NCBI RefSeq assembly: GCF_051967575.1
Contig: NZ_JBQCJW010000012.1
Coordinates: forward strand, 1-64,000
Reading direction: 5' to 3'
Source: Solibacillus silvestris_B
Lineage (GTDB): Bacteria > Bacillota > Bacilli > Bacillales_A > Planococcaceae
Length of the DNA stretch: 64,000 nt
Shown: positions 1 to 8,879 of the stretch, piece after piece
Numbering within the stretch: the first letter of the stretch is position 1
Layout of the letters: each line of letters begins with the position of its first letter
The notes under the pieces: generated by a model
The model's database searches: none
What the model was told of the DNA's origin: nothing
What the model saw: only the letters and a program-made list of their open reading frames with translations
Translations under genes and position numbers: made by a program

Positions 1-61
1 TCGTCTCGACCTCCGTGTATTTTACTTAATCATATCACGTTAGCTCGGTACGACATCTATC

Positions 62-2812
62 CTAACAGAGGGGGTTAACAACGTTAGTGAAACGTTCTTG
101 AACTACTACACGACCATAGTACGTTGCAGGTGATGACAATTTGAATTTGTTAGCTGTAGCAGTTTTATCTACTACTTCATAACCAATCACTTCACCAGTT
201 ACAGTTCCTGTAGCTAATGTTGAAGCAATATATTGTGCTTCTTTTGCATCGTTTGTATAAGTGTTGTTGTTATTACGAGTATCTTGAGTAACTGTTTTAC
301 GTACAGTTGTTGTATATGAAGATACTGAAATTTTACCAGCTTGATTTGGCGCTACAACTTCTAATAACGCATCGTTTGTATTTGAGTATTCAGCCACAGT
401 TGAAGTTGCTGCTACTAAACCAGGTGCATTACCGTGAATTGTTACAGTTGTGCCTGGCTCTAATCGTACTGATGAACCATTTACAAAACCTTGAGTTTGA
501 GTTTGACCAGCATACGTGATTGTTAAACCAGTATAGTTAGTTCCTGCTGCATCCACTAAACGCGGGTTAATTGTTTGAATTGAGTTAGATGTATTCGTAA
601 TTGTGTACGTCGCATTTTTGATACCGGCTGTTTCAGAAGCATTACCACTTTGGTTTGTTAATGTTGCGTTCCAAACCATTGTGTCGCCTTGAATAAATGA
701 TCCAGCAGTTGGTGTGTTTAATTTGTAATTAGGACCTACTACTACTGATTTTAAGAATGTTACTGTTGGTGCTACTGCATTTGGTTCGCCATCTTCTAGC
801 TTGTCATTACCAACTGCTGCATTGTTACCAGCTGTGTTTAAATCAATCCATGCTACAGGAGTAGCTTTAGTATTGTCTACAGCTGATTTTAAATAAACAG
901 TTGCTTCACCATTAGCATTAGTTACTAATGAAACTACACCATTTGTAGTGTATGAACCGTCTGAAGAAGTAGCGATTTGTGCAGGTGTATTATTAGATAA
1001 AGAAGCATCTTGGTTTTGTTGAATTGCTACTTTAATAGTTGCACCAGCATATGGAATTGGTTCACCCTTGTCATTTTTCTTATCAGTTACAACTTTTACT
1101 TTGTAAGCGATTGGGTTTTGTTGACCATATTCTTCACTCATAGCAGCTACGAAGTCCGCTGTACGATCAAATGTAATAGTGTAAGGAGATTGTACCCCTT
1201 GGAATTTAGCTGCACCAGCAACTGCTTGTAATTCTGTTGCACCGTAACGGTTGTTTGCATCTGCATCAGCGAATACGATTGGTGTAGCAGTTGTGTTTTT
1301 ACCAGTTACTACGAATGTAGCTTGACCTACAGAATTTGTAACTACTGTGAATGTTTCTTCACGGTGTGAACCTGCTGTAGCAGCTGAATCTTGGTATGGT
1401 GTTACATATAAACCGTCGATTTTACGAATAGAAGCTGTAGTATCGTTAGTTTTTGATCCATCAATATCATTTAAGTTTTCTTTAAAAGTAACATTTAAAG
1501 TTTTGCCTGATAATGGTTGACCAGAAGTTGGATCTTTGTAAGTTACTGTATAAGTACGGTTAGCTCCATTGTCAATTGTTTTCTCATCTGTATCTACAGT
1601 TAAGATAGTATCTTGACCCCAGTAAACTTTAGCATAACCTAATAAGCTTGGAGCACCTGTTGGATATACTGTTACATTATCTACACCAGCAACACCGTAT
1701 TGAGTGTAAGTGTAAGTAGCAACACCATCAGTACCAGCAGTTACTTCATATTTTTTATTTTCATTTAAGCTGTTACCAGTAGCTTGTACGTTGAAAGTCA
1801 CTGCAGCACCTGGAGTTGTAGTAGCTTTTAAAGTTACTTGTTGACCAACTTTAGATTGGATAGAAGTAGTTTCAACTTTGATTTCAGTTGGAATTACAGC
1901 TGCGATACCAGTGAATTTACCGATTTCAGTGCCATCAACTGATACAGTGTACTCTTTACCGCCTTCTTGTGCTTCAGTAGTTAATACTGCAACATTTTTA
2001 GCAGTTTGTTTAACGATAGCATTAGTTACTTTTAAGCCATCAATAGTGAACGTCAAGTCTTTAATGTCTTCGATATCAGAAGCGAAAGCAACTTCAACAG
2101 TTGTATTGTTAATTGCTTTAACAGCGCCTGATGAAGCAGAAGCACCAGTGAAGTCAGCATTGATTACGTTGTTTAAGAATGTAGCGAATTGACCACGAGT
2201 TACTGTGTTCTTTGGTAAGAAGTTAGTCACAGTAGTGATATCGTAGAAGTCTAATACATCGATTGCTGTGCGAGCTTCTGCTTTAGCAGCGTTGATGTCT
2301 TTTACTTCACGAGTGAAGTCTTGAGAAGCAATATACTCTTCAAGGCTTACATCTTTTAATGTGTTTACCATACGTACAAGTACGATAGCCATGTTTTCAC
2401 GAGTGATCGCGTCGCCAGCTAATAATTTGCCGTTTGAACCAGCGAAAACGCCGGCGTCAGCAACTACTGCTGCATACTCTAATAACTCTTTGTTAGATTT
2501 AGAAGATAAATCTGAGAAACGTGGATTTGAAGTCGCATCAGCTGGTACTGAGTGACCTTGAGACACTAAGTATTTACCTAATAATTTAACTACGTCAGAA
2601 CGAGTTAATTCTTTGTTAGGTTTGAAAGTGCCATCTGGATATCCAGAGATTACTTTTGCATCAACTAAAGCGTTGATTGCGCCCTCGTGTGTGTTACCAG
2701 AGATGTCAGATAATGATGCAGCAGATGCAACTGGTACGATTGCAGATGCTACTAATGTAGCTGTCGCAGCTGTTGCTACGAACTTTTTGTATTTCTTTGG
2801 TTGGTTAGCCAT
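62..2812 (-). CDS. S-layer protein with three SLH domains
   Basis: Secreted surface-array protein. A signal peptide covers residues 1-31 (KK-rich start, hydrophobic core, cleavage near VASA/AS). Three SLH domains follow at about 34-78, 97-157 and 168-222; SLH domains bind pyruvylated secondary cell-wall polymer. The rest is Thr/Asn/Val-rich beta-sandwich material resembling bacterial Ig-like domains. ATG lies just after a strong GAGGAGG site. Known S-layer proteins of related genera are often over 1,000 residues; this one has 916. Its only cysteine is the last residue, so the C-terminus may be altered (see findings). The wall-polymer genes tagA and wecC lie directly upstream. Family call is very secure; integrity of the 3' end is not. 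Confidence 0.93.
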   Translation of the reverse strand: MANQPKKYKKFVATAATATLVASAIVPVASAASLSDISGNTHEGAINALVDAKVISGYPDGTFKPNKELTRSDVVKLLGKYLVSQGHSVPADATSNPRFSDLSSKSNKELLEYAAVVADAGVFAGSNGKLLAGDAITRENMAIVLVRMVNTLKDVSLEEYIASQDFTREVKDINAAKAEARTAIDVLDFYDITTVTNFLPKNTVTRGQFATFLNNVINADFTGASASSGAVKAINNTTVEVAFASDIEDIKDLTFTIDGLKVTNAIVKQTAKNVAVLTTEAQEGGKEYTVSVDGTEIGKFTGIAAVIPTEIKVETTSIQSKVGQQVTLKATTTPGAAVTFNVQATGNSLNENKKYEVTAGTDGVATYTYTQYGVAGVDNVTVYPTGAPSLLGYAKVYWGQDTILTVDTDEKTIDNGANRTYTVTYKDPTSGQPLSGKTLNVTFKENLNDIDGSKTNDTTASIRKIDGLYVTPYQDSAATAGSHREETFTVVTNSVGQATFVVTGKNTTATPIVFADADANNRYGATELQAVAGAAKFQGVQSPYTITFDRTADFVAAMSEEYGQQNPIAYKVKVVTDKKNDKGEPIPYAGATIKVAIQQNQDASLSNNTPAQIATSSDGSYTTNGVVSLVTNANGEATVYLKSAVDNTKATPVAWIDLNTAGNNAAVGNDKLEDGEPNAVAPTVTFLKSVVVGPNYKLNTPTAGSFIQGDTMVWNATLTNQSGNASETAGIKNATYTITNTSNSIQTINPRLVDAAGTNYTGLTITYAGQTQTQGFVNGSSVRLEPGTTVTIHGNAPGLVAATSTVAEYSNTNDALLEVVAPNQAGKISVSSYTTTVRKTVTQDTRNNNNTYTNDAKEAQYIASTLATGTVTGEVIGYEVVDKTATANKFKLSSPATYYGRVVVQERFTNVVNPLC

Positions 2813-2894
2813 TGAAAAATTTCCTCCTCATAAGTCAAAATAATATTTTTAGTTACCCACACGAAAAATGTGCAGAAAAACTAACTACACATAA

Positions 2895-2923
2895 ATTCTA
2901 GTAGTATACATTTACTATGTCAA
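2895..2923 (-). promoter_or_regulatory. Sigma-A promoter of the S-layer gene
   Basis: On the minus strand a consensus -35 TTGACA (2918-2923) is followed after exactly 17 bp by the -10 TAGAAT (2895-2900). Transcription would start near 2888, giving a leader of about 75 nt before the ATG. Near-consensus elements fit the very high expression expected of an S-layer gene. Seen directly; activity is inferred. Confidence 0.7.
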
Positions 2924-3418
2924 TCTTTTTTTCCCAACAAAACCACAATTAACCTGTTTTATTGATTTGAAGATATGATCCGGCAAATATATTCAGATAA
3001 CTTAAAATTTCTTTAATTATGCCATACATCCACTACCAAAAACAACATTTTCTTTACCACATTATCTCAAATTTTATATTAATATAACATTTTACCATGG
3101 TAATAATCATATTATATTTCATAATGATGGATATTTACTGGTTATATAATGCAACAGTACCAATGCTTTTAGCCGTTTTATAAATATTACTAATATTACT
3201 ATCATATTACTTTTATAAAATAATAATTATTTATGTGAACATATTTTTTACTACTTTGCTATTGTATTAATGCTGCTGATTTATAGAACTGATTCGCTAA
3301 AATTCGACAAAATAAAAGATTAAAAGGTTGTCTATTTTAGTCACATATATCGTTGCGAAGATATATATATAATTTGTGACCGGGTTTTGAAAAGCGCACC
3401 AGAAAGATTATTTAGGCA
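2924..3418. other. AT-rich intergenic region upstream of the S-layer gene
   Basis: About 500 bp of very AT-rich sequence with no plausible coding frame. It has many short A/T tracts and could hold further promoters or be curved DNA, but no specific element other than the promoter listed separately could be defended. Confidence 0.5.
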
Positions 3419-3466
3419 CAAAAAAAAAAGAAAAAGGCCTTAGCATATAGATGCTAAAGCCTTTTT
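3419..3466 (-). terminator. Rho-independent terminator after tagA
   Basis: Inverted repeat AAAAAGGCTTTAGCAT / ATGCTAAGGCCTTTTT with a short loop, followed on the minus strand by a run of Ts. It lies about 150 nt past the tagA stop. Confidence 0.85.
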
Positions 3467-3614
3467 CTCGGGCTACCAACCGATTTTCCTTGCAGGGAAA
3501 AGTTTAAAATTCTATTGTATATCGTAGAGGAAATCTTACTACTGACTACAGTGTAACACTATCGTTACAAATAAACAACCAAATATTACAAAGATTACAT
3601 TATTTTTTTTGAAA

Positions 3615-4337
3615 TTATTTATCGACTTTCGATTTGCGCGCTACTTCCAATAAGAATAAAGGCAAGGCGATTTGGCGTTTAATGCGGTGCGGTTCCTTCA
3701 TTAAACGGTAAAACCATTCCATCCCCACTTTTTGGAAAGCTTCTGGAGCACGCTTCACATTTCCTGCGAGCACATCAAACGAGCCTCCCACTCCTTGGTA
3801 AATGGTCGGGTGCAGCTGGTCGCGGTTTGAGTTGATCCAGTTTTCCTGCTTTGGCGAGCCCATCGCCACGAATAATAGATCGGGCTTTGCTTCATTGATC
3901 TTATCAAGCACTTTTTGGTTGTCCTTCTCATAGCCGTCTTGCGTGCCTGCGATTTCGATGGCCGGGTAAAGCTCCTTCAATTTTTCGGCTGCTTTGTCGG
4001 CAATGCCGGGCTTCCCGCCATATAAAAAGATCGCCTTCTTGCGTTTTGCCGCTTCTTCACAAAGGCGGAGCATCATATCGACACCTGTTACGCGTGATGT
4101 AATTTGGCCTTTTTGAATTTTCGAAGCTAAAATGACGCCGATGCCATCCGGAATTTGAAACTCTGCATTATTCAGCAATGTCCTCAAAGCCGGGTCTTCT
4201 TTTGCCTTAATGATTTTTTCAGGATTGATGGCGACAATTAAAGACTTCTGCTGCTTTTCGATTTGGTCGAATACTAATGGCAGCAGCTCATCATAGCTTT
4301 CGGTATTTACTTGTATGCCGAGCACCGTTTCCTTCAT
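3615..4337 (-). CDS. tagA: WecG/TagA/CpsF family ManNAc transferase
   Basis: Glycosyltransferase that adds N-acetylmannosamine from UDP-ManNAc to undecaprenyl-PP-GlcNAc, making the linkage disaccharide of wall teichoic acid or related wall polymers at the inner membrane face. Family landmarks: PDGIGV near residue 84 (the Asp is the proposed catalytic residue), RVTGVDMM, FLYGGKPG, GSPKQENW and GVGGSFDVLAG. Length 240 aa is typical. ATG follows an AAGGGAAGAG ribosome site. It lies downstream of the UDP-ManNAc dehydrogenase gene, separated by a hairpin. Its donor would come from MnaA at 32 kb. Confidence 0.9.
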   Translation of the reverse strand: MKETVLGIQVNTESYDELLPLVFDQIEKQQKSLIVAINPEKIIKAKEDPALRTLLNNAEFQIPDGIGVILASKIQKGQITSRVTGVDMMLRLCEEAAKRKKAIFLYGGKPGIADKAAEKLKELYPAIEIAGTQDGYEKDNQKVLDKINEAKPDLLFVAMGSPKQENWINSNRDQLHPTIYQGVGGSFDVLAGNVKRAPEAFQKVGMEWFYRLMKEPHRIKRQIALPLFLLEVARKSKVDK

Positions 4338-4380
4338 ATACGCTCTTCCCTTCTGAATATTGCTCCATATATTGCTTCAT

Positions 4381-4416
4381 AAAAAGAACAGGCAGTACGC
4401 ATCATACGCACTGCCC
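4381..4416 (-). terminator. Terminator between wecC and tagA
   Basis: Arms GGCAGTGCG / CGTACTGCC on the minus strand followed by TTCTTTTTATG. It may act as a partial terminator lowering tagA transcription relative to wecC. Confidence 0.65.
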
Positions 4417-4427
4417 ACATTGCATTA

Positions 4428-5696
4428 TTAGTTCTTCGCGTCTCCAAGCAAGTGGAACTGGAAGCCTGCTTTTTCCCATGCTTCGCGGTTCAGGCAATTT
4501 TTCGTATCAAACACGATTTTGCTTTTCGCGTTCAATGTTGCCGGGTCAAGCTCTCTGAATTCTTTATGGTCTGTCAAGAATACTAAAATATCCGCTTGTT
4601 CCAATGCTTCTTGCATGCTCTGTGTTTGTGTCTCGTGTTTATTTTGCTTAATATGCGGGTCATGCGATACAACCGTCAAGCCCAGTTTTTGCAATTCATC
4701 GATTACGATTGTCGATGGGCTTTCGCGCATATCATCTACATTTCCTTTGAATGCTAAACCTAGAGCGGCAACTGTTGCACCGGCAATCCCGTTTTTATTT
4801 AAAATGGCTTGTGTTTTTTGCGCTGTAAAGCTTGGCATTGAATCATTCGTATTACGGGACAGGTGAATGATCTGTGCCTGCTCGCCGCCCAGCTCCACTA
4901 AAAACCATGGATCTACCGCGATACAATGGCCGCCTACACCTGGACCAGGGAAATGCACATTTACACGTGGGTGATAGTTCGCAAATTTAATCGCTTCCCA
5001 AATGTTCACATCCAATTTCTCCGCCATTTTCGCAAGCTCGTTTGCAAAGGCAATGTTCACATCACGATAAGTGTTTTCCATTACTTTTACAAGTTCAGCC
5101 GTCGTCGCATCTGTTAAATGGATTGCACCTTTTACAAATGTTTCGTACAGTTCTTTTGTAAGCTCGGCCGATTTTCGGGAAATCCCCCCTACAATGCGGT
5201 CATTGTTTACAAGCTCCTCGAAAATGCGTCCCGGAATAACACGCTCTGGAGAATGGGCTACAAATAGCTCTGTGCCAATTTCAAGACCCGACTTCACTAA
5301 TTCTGGCAGCATCACATTTTCCACAGTTTTTGGTGGAACTGTTGATTCTAAAATAACTAAATCGCCCTTTTTCACGAAAGGCACGATTGAAGCCGTTGCT
5401 TGACGCACATATTCTAAATTCGCTGTATTGTCCGGATTGATCGGTGACGGCACTGCAACAATGAACACATCCGAAGCGACCGGTGTTGTGGATGCTGTTA
5501 AAAAGCCTTCATCCACCGCTTTATCCAAACGTTCCTGCAAGCCATTTTCCTCGATATGTAATTGTTTTTCCTGAATACTTTTCACAGCTGCCGGGTTCAC
5601 ATCAACACCGTGCACCTTTACACCGTGATTTGCAAACATTACCGCCGTTGGTAAACCGATATACCCTAACCCAACGACACAGATTGATTTTGTCAT
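4428..5696 (-). CDS. wecC: UDP-N-acetyl-D-mannosamine dehydrogenase (WecC-like)
   Basis: Nucleotide-sugar dehydrogenase, probably oxidising UDP-ManNAc to UDP-ManNAcA with two NAD. N-terminal Rossmann motif GLGYIGLPTA (9-18), central dimer domain, catalytic Cys in GVGGHCIAVDPW (about residue 258), C-terminal UDP-binding domain with FKGNVDDMRESP. The sequence HCIAVDPWF favours the ManNAc rather than the glucose enzyme subgroup. 422 aa is normal. A strong GAAAGGGAG site precedes ATG. With mnaA and tagA it suggests a ManNAcA-containing wall polymer. Exact substrate is inferred; a UDP-GlcNAc or UDP-Glc dehydrogenase is the alternative. Confidence 0.85.
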   Translation of the reverse strand: MTKSICVVGLGYIGLPTAVMFANHGVKVHGVDVNPAAVKSIQEKQLHIEENGLQERLDKAVDEGFLTASTTPVASDVFIVAVPSPINPDNTANLEYVRQATASIVPFVKKGDLVILESTVPPKTVENVMLPELVKSGLEIGTELFVAHSPERVIPGRIFEELVNNDRIVGGISRKSAELTKELYETFVKGAIHLTDATTAELVKVMENTYRDVNIAFANELAKMAEKLDVNIWEAIKFANYHPRVNVHFPGPGVGGHCIAVDPWFLVELGGEQAQIIHLSRNTNDSMPSFTAQKTQAILNKNGIAGATVAALGLAFKGNVDDMRESPSTIVIDELQKLGLTVVSHDPHIKQNKHETQTQSMQEALEQADILVFLTDHKEFRELDPATLNAKSKIVFDTKNCLNREAWEKAGFQFHLLGDAKN

Positions 5697-5795
5697 GATC
5701 CTTTCTCCCTTTCACTTTCAAAAACGCCTATATCTCATTGTTTTATTATAATATAATTTATTCCGCATCTAATTGCCGAAATGATCGGGATCACT

Positions 5796-6041
5796 TCATA
5801 CGGTTCCAAAATCCCGCTCTTCTATGTAACGAAAGATCGGGACGAATGGTTGCACAATAAATGCTTGAAAAAAATAGTCCTGCAGTACAGTATACAACTT
5901 TCTAATCGCTGTGTGAAATAGTTTTTCTTTTTTGCAGTGCAATGAAGAGCGAATATGCTGAATTTGTGAAAAGAGTGCTGCGTCTCTTTTTACGAATTTG
6001 CGGCTTGTTTTAGACGCTTCAGATTGATAGTTACCCTTCAA
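5796..6041 (-). CDS. Doubtful small ORF
   Basis: An 81-codon frame starting with TTG behind a weak AAAGGG sequence. The product would be basic, has no recognisable domain, and ends FRYIEERDFGTV. It contains FIVQP, faintly like the FIVQLNM tail encoded by the dispersed relic repeats at 6.2 and 41.1 kb, so it may be decayed sequence rather than a gene. No function can be proposed. Confidence 0.2.
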   Translation of the reverse strand: MKGNYQSEASKTSRKFVKRDAALFSQIQHIRSSLHCKKEKLFHTAIRKLYTVLQDYFFQAFIVQPFVPIFRYIEERDFGTV

Positions 6042-6231
6042 TTAAGTTTTTCCCTTTGTCGGGGTTGTTATACTTATTAATGGTGAAAGTGTTCGGTTAG
6101 TGGGGTAAAAGGAAAGTTTTCTCGGTTGATGATGGGTGCTATCGATAAGTTGAGGGGAGCGATTGCGTGGAAGAATGGGGATGTCTTCATTAATTTAGTC
6201 CTCAAATTCCGAAAAATATCCCCCCTTCATA

Positions 6232-6290
6232 TTTAGTTGCACAATAAATTGTTCACGAATGGATATGACTTTTCACTTTTATGCATTTCC
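6232..6290. repeat. Dispersed relic repeat, copy A
   Basis: Begins TCATATTTAGTTGCACAAT and runs through ATGGATATGA, CTTTTCA and TTTTATGCA. A diverged copy lies at 41112-41175. On the minus strand both copies read as the tail of the same short peptide (copy A: EQFIVQLNMKGGYFSEFED then stop; copy B ends IVQLNMIWDTL). Copy A has a short deletion that breaks the frame relative to copy B. Likely a degenerate mobile or gene-remnant family. Confidence 0.5.
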
Positions 6291-6306
6291 ATATACATAA
6301 TCAACA

Positions 6307-6345
6307 GAAAAAACCCCGTCAGCCATCATTCGCTAACAGGGTTTA
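6307..6345 (-). terminator. Terminator of the IDEAL-domain gene
   Basis: Minus-strand stem AACCCTGTTAGC / GGCTGACGGGGTT with a short AT-rich loop and a TTTTTT tail, immediately after the stop codon at 6363. Confidence 0.8.
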
Positions 6346-6362
6346 ATGTGGGTTTTGGACTA

Positions 6363-6842
6363 TCACGATGCGTAGCCTCCAGTTAATTTCGCCTTTTCTG
6401 CCATCAAGTCGTGGAATAATGCTTCGTCGCGGGATTCGAGCGCATCGTCGATCAGGCGGGATAAATTGTTTTCCTCTAGAGTACGCACAATACTTTCAAC
6501 TTCCTCGGTGAACTTATACAGTTTTTCGTTTTTGGCCGGCTTTACCTGAGTGGATACGCTTTCGATAATCGGCATTAAATATTCGTGTACATTGGAGACG
6601 AGCAATAGCTGATAAAGCGGAAGACGCACAAAGCGGTTGCCGCGCTGGAAAACGAATACTTCGGATAAATTTTCCACCTGCATTGAATTTAAATCGACGA
6701 TCATTTCTTTTCCTTCAATCGGGATGAAGTGAAAAATTTCCTCATCTTTTGTGATTGAAAAATATTGATATGCAAAGACTAAGCGTAATTTTGTGCCCGT
6801 CATTTTTGTATAGAATGGCTTCATGAACTGTACCTGAATCAT
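6363..6842 (-). CDS. IDEAL-domain protein
   Basis: 159 aa. The C-terminus SRLIDDALESRDEALF matches the IDEAL domain, a short helical motif found in Bacillales proteins such as YpiB. The preceding part is mostly beta-strand, with no known enzymatic signature. Start placed at the ATG preceded by AGGAGG with 7-nt spacing; an in-frame codon 19 residues upstream lacks such a site. Monocistronic with its own terminator. Function unknown; an adaptor or protein-interaction role is inferred only from the domain. Confidence 0.75.
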   Translation of the reverse strand: MIQVQFMKPFYTKMTGTKLRLVFAYQYFSITKDEEIFHFIPIEGKEMIVDLNSMQVENLSEVFVFQRGNRFVRLPLYQLLLVSNVHEYLMPIIESVSTQVKPAKNEKLYKFTEEVESIVRTLEENNLSRLIDDALESRDEALFHDLMAEKAKLTGGYAS

Positions 6843-7208
6843 TTGAATTCCTCCTTCACTAAATTTCTTTTCAATCCTCTGTTCATTTATTCGAGTCAAA
6901 AGGCCTACTGTTTTTTTATGATATGGATTGGATCACTAAAAAGTTCGCGATAATTTAATCGATTTCTATTTGCTTATAGTTTCCCCATACTTTTAACGTT
7001 TCAAACTTCCAAAACGTTCCACCCTTCATGAAAAAGCGGATTTTCCGTCAAAACGAATCCAAAGTACCATTCCAATAAGTGGATATTTAAAAAAACTATA
7101 CTTCCCTATCCATAAAGTATTTATTCGCATCTTTCTCATTACCGCTTTGCTGCGATTCGTATTATAATGGAAGGAACGACTTTTTTTGATTAGGAGGGGA
7201 AATCCGTT
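6843..7208. other. Intergenic region between divergent genes
   Basis: Divergent spacer between the IDEAL-domain gene (minus) and the SWIM-domain gene (plus). A TATAAT at 7163-7168 on the plus strand is a plausible -10 for the SWIM gene, but no good -35 accompanies it. Nothing else was recognised. Confidence 0.4.
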
Positions 7209-8783
7209 TTGAGTTTATCATTTTCTGAAATTGCTCATGCCCATAAAGACTTTATCGAACATACATTGCAATCCTATGAAGAGGAACTCCACCCTTCCGC
7301 CAATGAAGATGCAGAGCTGGTGACGCGCGCGATGTTCTCCGTGCGCAATCAGGCGATACGACCGCCGCATTATTCTCCATACAGCCAAATTTTGTCTTGC
7401 CAGCTCCAAGATGTAAGCACAGCGGAAGTGACGATTAATTTCGCGGAAAAGCGCATTACATGCAGCTGTCCTAAAAAGCAAGTATGCCGACATAAGCTTG
7501 CCGTTATTTTAAAGCTATCTCAGTATTTTATTTCACTGCAGCAATGGCTTTCAATATGGCGCTCCAAAAGAACGATTCCGCTAAAATCGCTGGCCGCCGA
7601 GCGCAGTCCTGAAAACTGGCAGCAAATGGCCGACGACGTGCTCAATTACACGCTTAAAGATTCGCAGCCGATTGACCCTTATATGATTTCCAATTTTCAT
7701 GAAAGCATCCGCTCCAAAATCCATCGCCACCGCCCATATGAGCAAGAGTGGCAGGAGCTTTTTCACTTATTTATGGAAGTCGCCATTATGAAACATTTTC
7801 TTTTGCATGCAGTCAGGACGAAAATGGATATGGGGCACCATTACTTCCAATTCTTTTTGGAAAATACATTAAGCCACATTCAACGCTCGATCGATGCATT
7901 GAGCAAGACGACGCAATTATTTGCGACCGAGCCGTTTTTCGATTCGCTGCAGCAAAATGTCCGCGATATATTATTTATCGAAAAAGGGGCTTCGTCGTTC
8001 CGCTTAACCCTTTATTTGCAATTTTGGACGAAGCTATTTACCGAGAAAAAACGTTTCACTTATGAATTATCGATTCTCGAACAAAGCGGGGGCGTTCAAA
8101 CGGATATTGATCTGGATGTGGTGAAGTCGATTTTTTATATTTTACTGGACACGACATCACCGTTAGAGCGTGCAGTGGAAACGATGCATGAGAAAAATGT
8201 GGAAAGTTTTATCGAAGTTGCGCATTATGCACTTCGAAAAGGCTTTGTTGATGAGGCGACACTTATTTTAAAAAAGGCGCTTCCCTTTTTACAGACATAT
8301 GTGCAAGAAGATTTGCTTCCGATCAGGCGCCAAAAATTTACGCGCAAGCTTGATTATTTGTATGAACAAATTGCATTGTCGGAAGAGGAAGAGCTTGCGT
8401 TATATGCTTCATTCGGGCGTTACGGCATTGAATCATTTTCCAATTATTTATTGCGCCATAGCCGATTTGATCAATGGATCGCGCTGCATCAGCTCTATCC
8501 ATCATCGATTCCTTATTTGGATCAATGCGGTCTAAAGGAAGTGGTTGCACAAGCTCCCGAAACCGCGCTCCCACTTTATCATTACTATGCGATGGAGGAA
8601 ATTCAGCAAAAATCGCGCCAAAATTATAAGCAGGCAGTCCGAATCTGGCGGGCGATGAAAAATGCCTCGAAAAAGGCCGGCAAACTCGATTATTTCACGT
8701 CATATATCGAGGCCATACAGCAACAATACAAGCGTTTGCGTGCTCTGCAGGAAGAGATAAACAAAAGCAACTTGCTCGTATAA
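7209..8783 (+). CDS. SWIM zinc-finger protein
   Basis: 524 aa. Residues about 78-97 contain the SWIM zinc-binding pattern CxCx(n)CxH as CSCPKKQVCRH. The remainder is helical and rich in Trp/Tyr/Gln, typical of SWIM proteins paired with SNF2 helicases in Bacillales. TTG start at 7209 behind AGGAGGGG. It is followed after about 95 nt by the SNF2-type helicase gene, with which it probably forms a functional pair. SWIM domains are thought to bind DNA or protein. Partnership rests on adjacency and on a widespread genomic association. Confidence 0.85.
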   Translation: MSLSFSEIAHAHKDFIEHTLQSYEEELHPSANEDAELVTRAMFSVRNQAIRPPHYSPYSQILSCQLQDVSTAEVTINFAEKRITCSCPKKQVCRHKLAVILKLSQYFISLQQWLSIWRSKRTIPLKSLAAERSPENWQQMADDVLNYTLKDSQPIDPYMISNFHESIRSKIHRHRPYEQEWQELFHLFMEVAIMKHFLLHAVRTKMDMGHHYFQFFLENTLSHIQRSIDALSKTTQLFATEPFFDSLQQNVRDILFIEKGASSFRLTLYLQFWTKLFTEKKRFTYELSILEQSGGVQTDIDLDVVKSIFYILLDTTSPLERAVETMHEKNVESFIEVAHYALRKGFVDEATLILKKALPFLQTYVQEDLLPIRRQKFTRKLDYLYEQIALSEEEELALYASFGRYGIESFSNYLLRHSRFDQWIALHQLYPSSIPYLDQCGLKEVVAQAPETALPLYHYYAMEEIQQKSRQNYKQAVRIWRAMKNASKKAGKLDYFTSYIEAIQQQYKRLRALQEEINKSNLLV

Positions 8784-8879
8784 ATCAGCTTGTGGCTGCA
8801 CTCCCGCTTCTACCGCGGAGTGCCGATTGCCTCAATGGAATGAGGTTTCACATATATATTCAGCCATTAGGAGGTGACA

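Noticed and set aside
1878..2843. Several plus-strand ORFs opposite the S-layer gene
   Set aside because: Antisense to a gene with strong codon bias; no independent support.
8784..8873. Hairpin between the SWIM and SNF2 genes as a terminator
   Set aside because: GCACTCC/GGAGTGC stem lacks a T-run; the genes probably remain cotranscribed.
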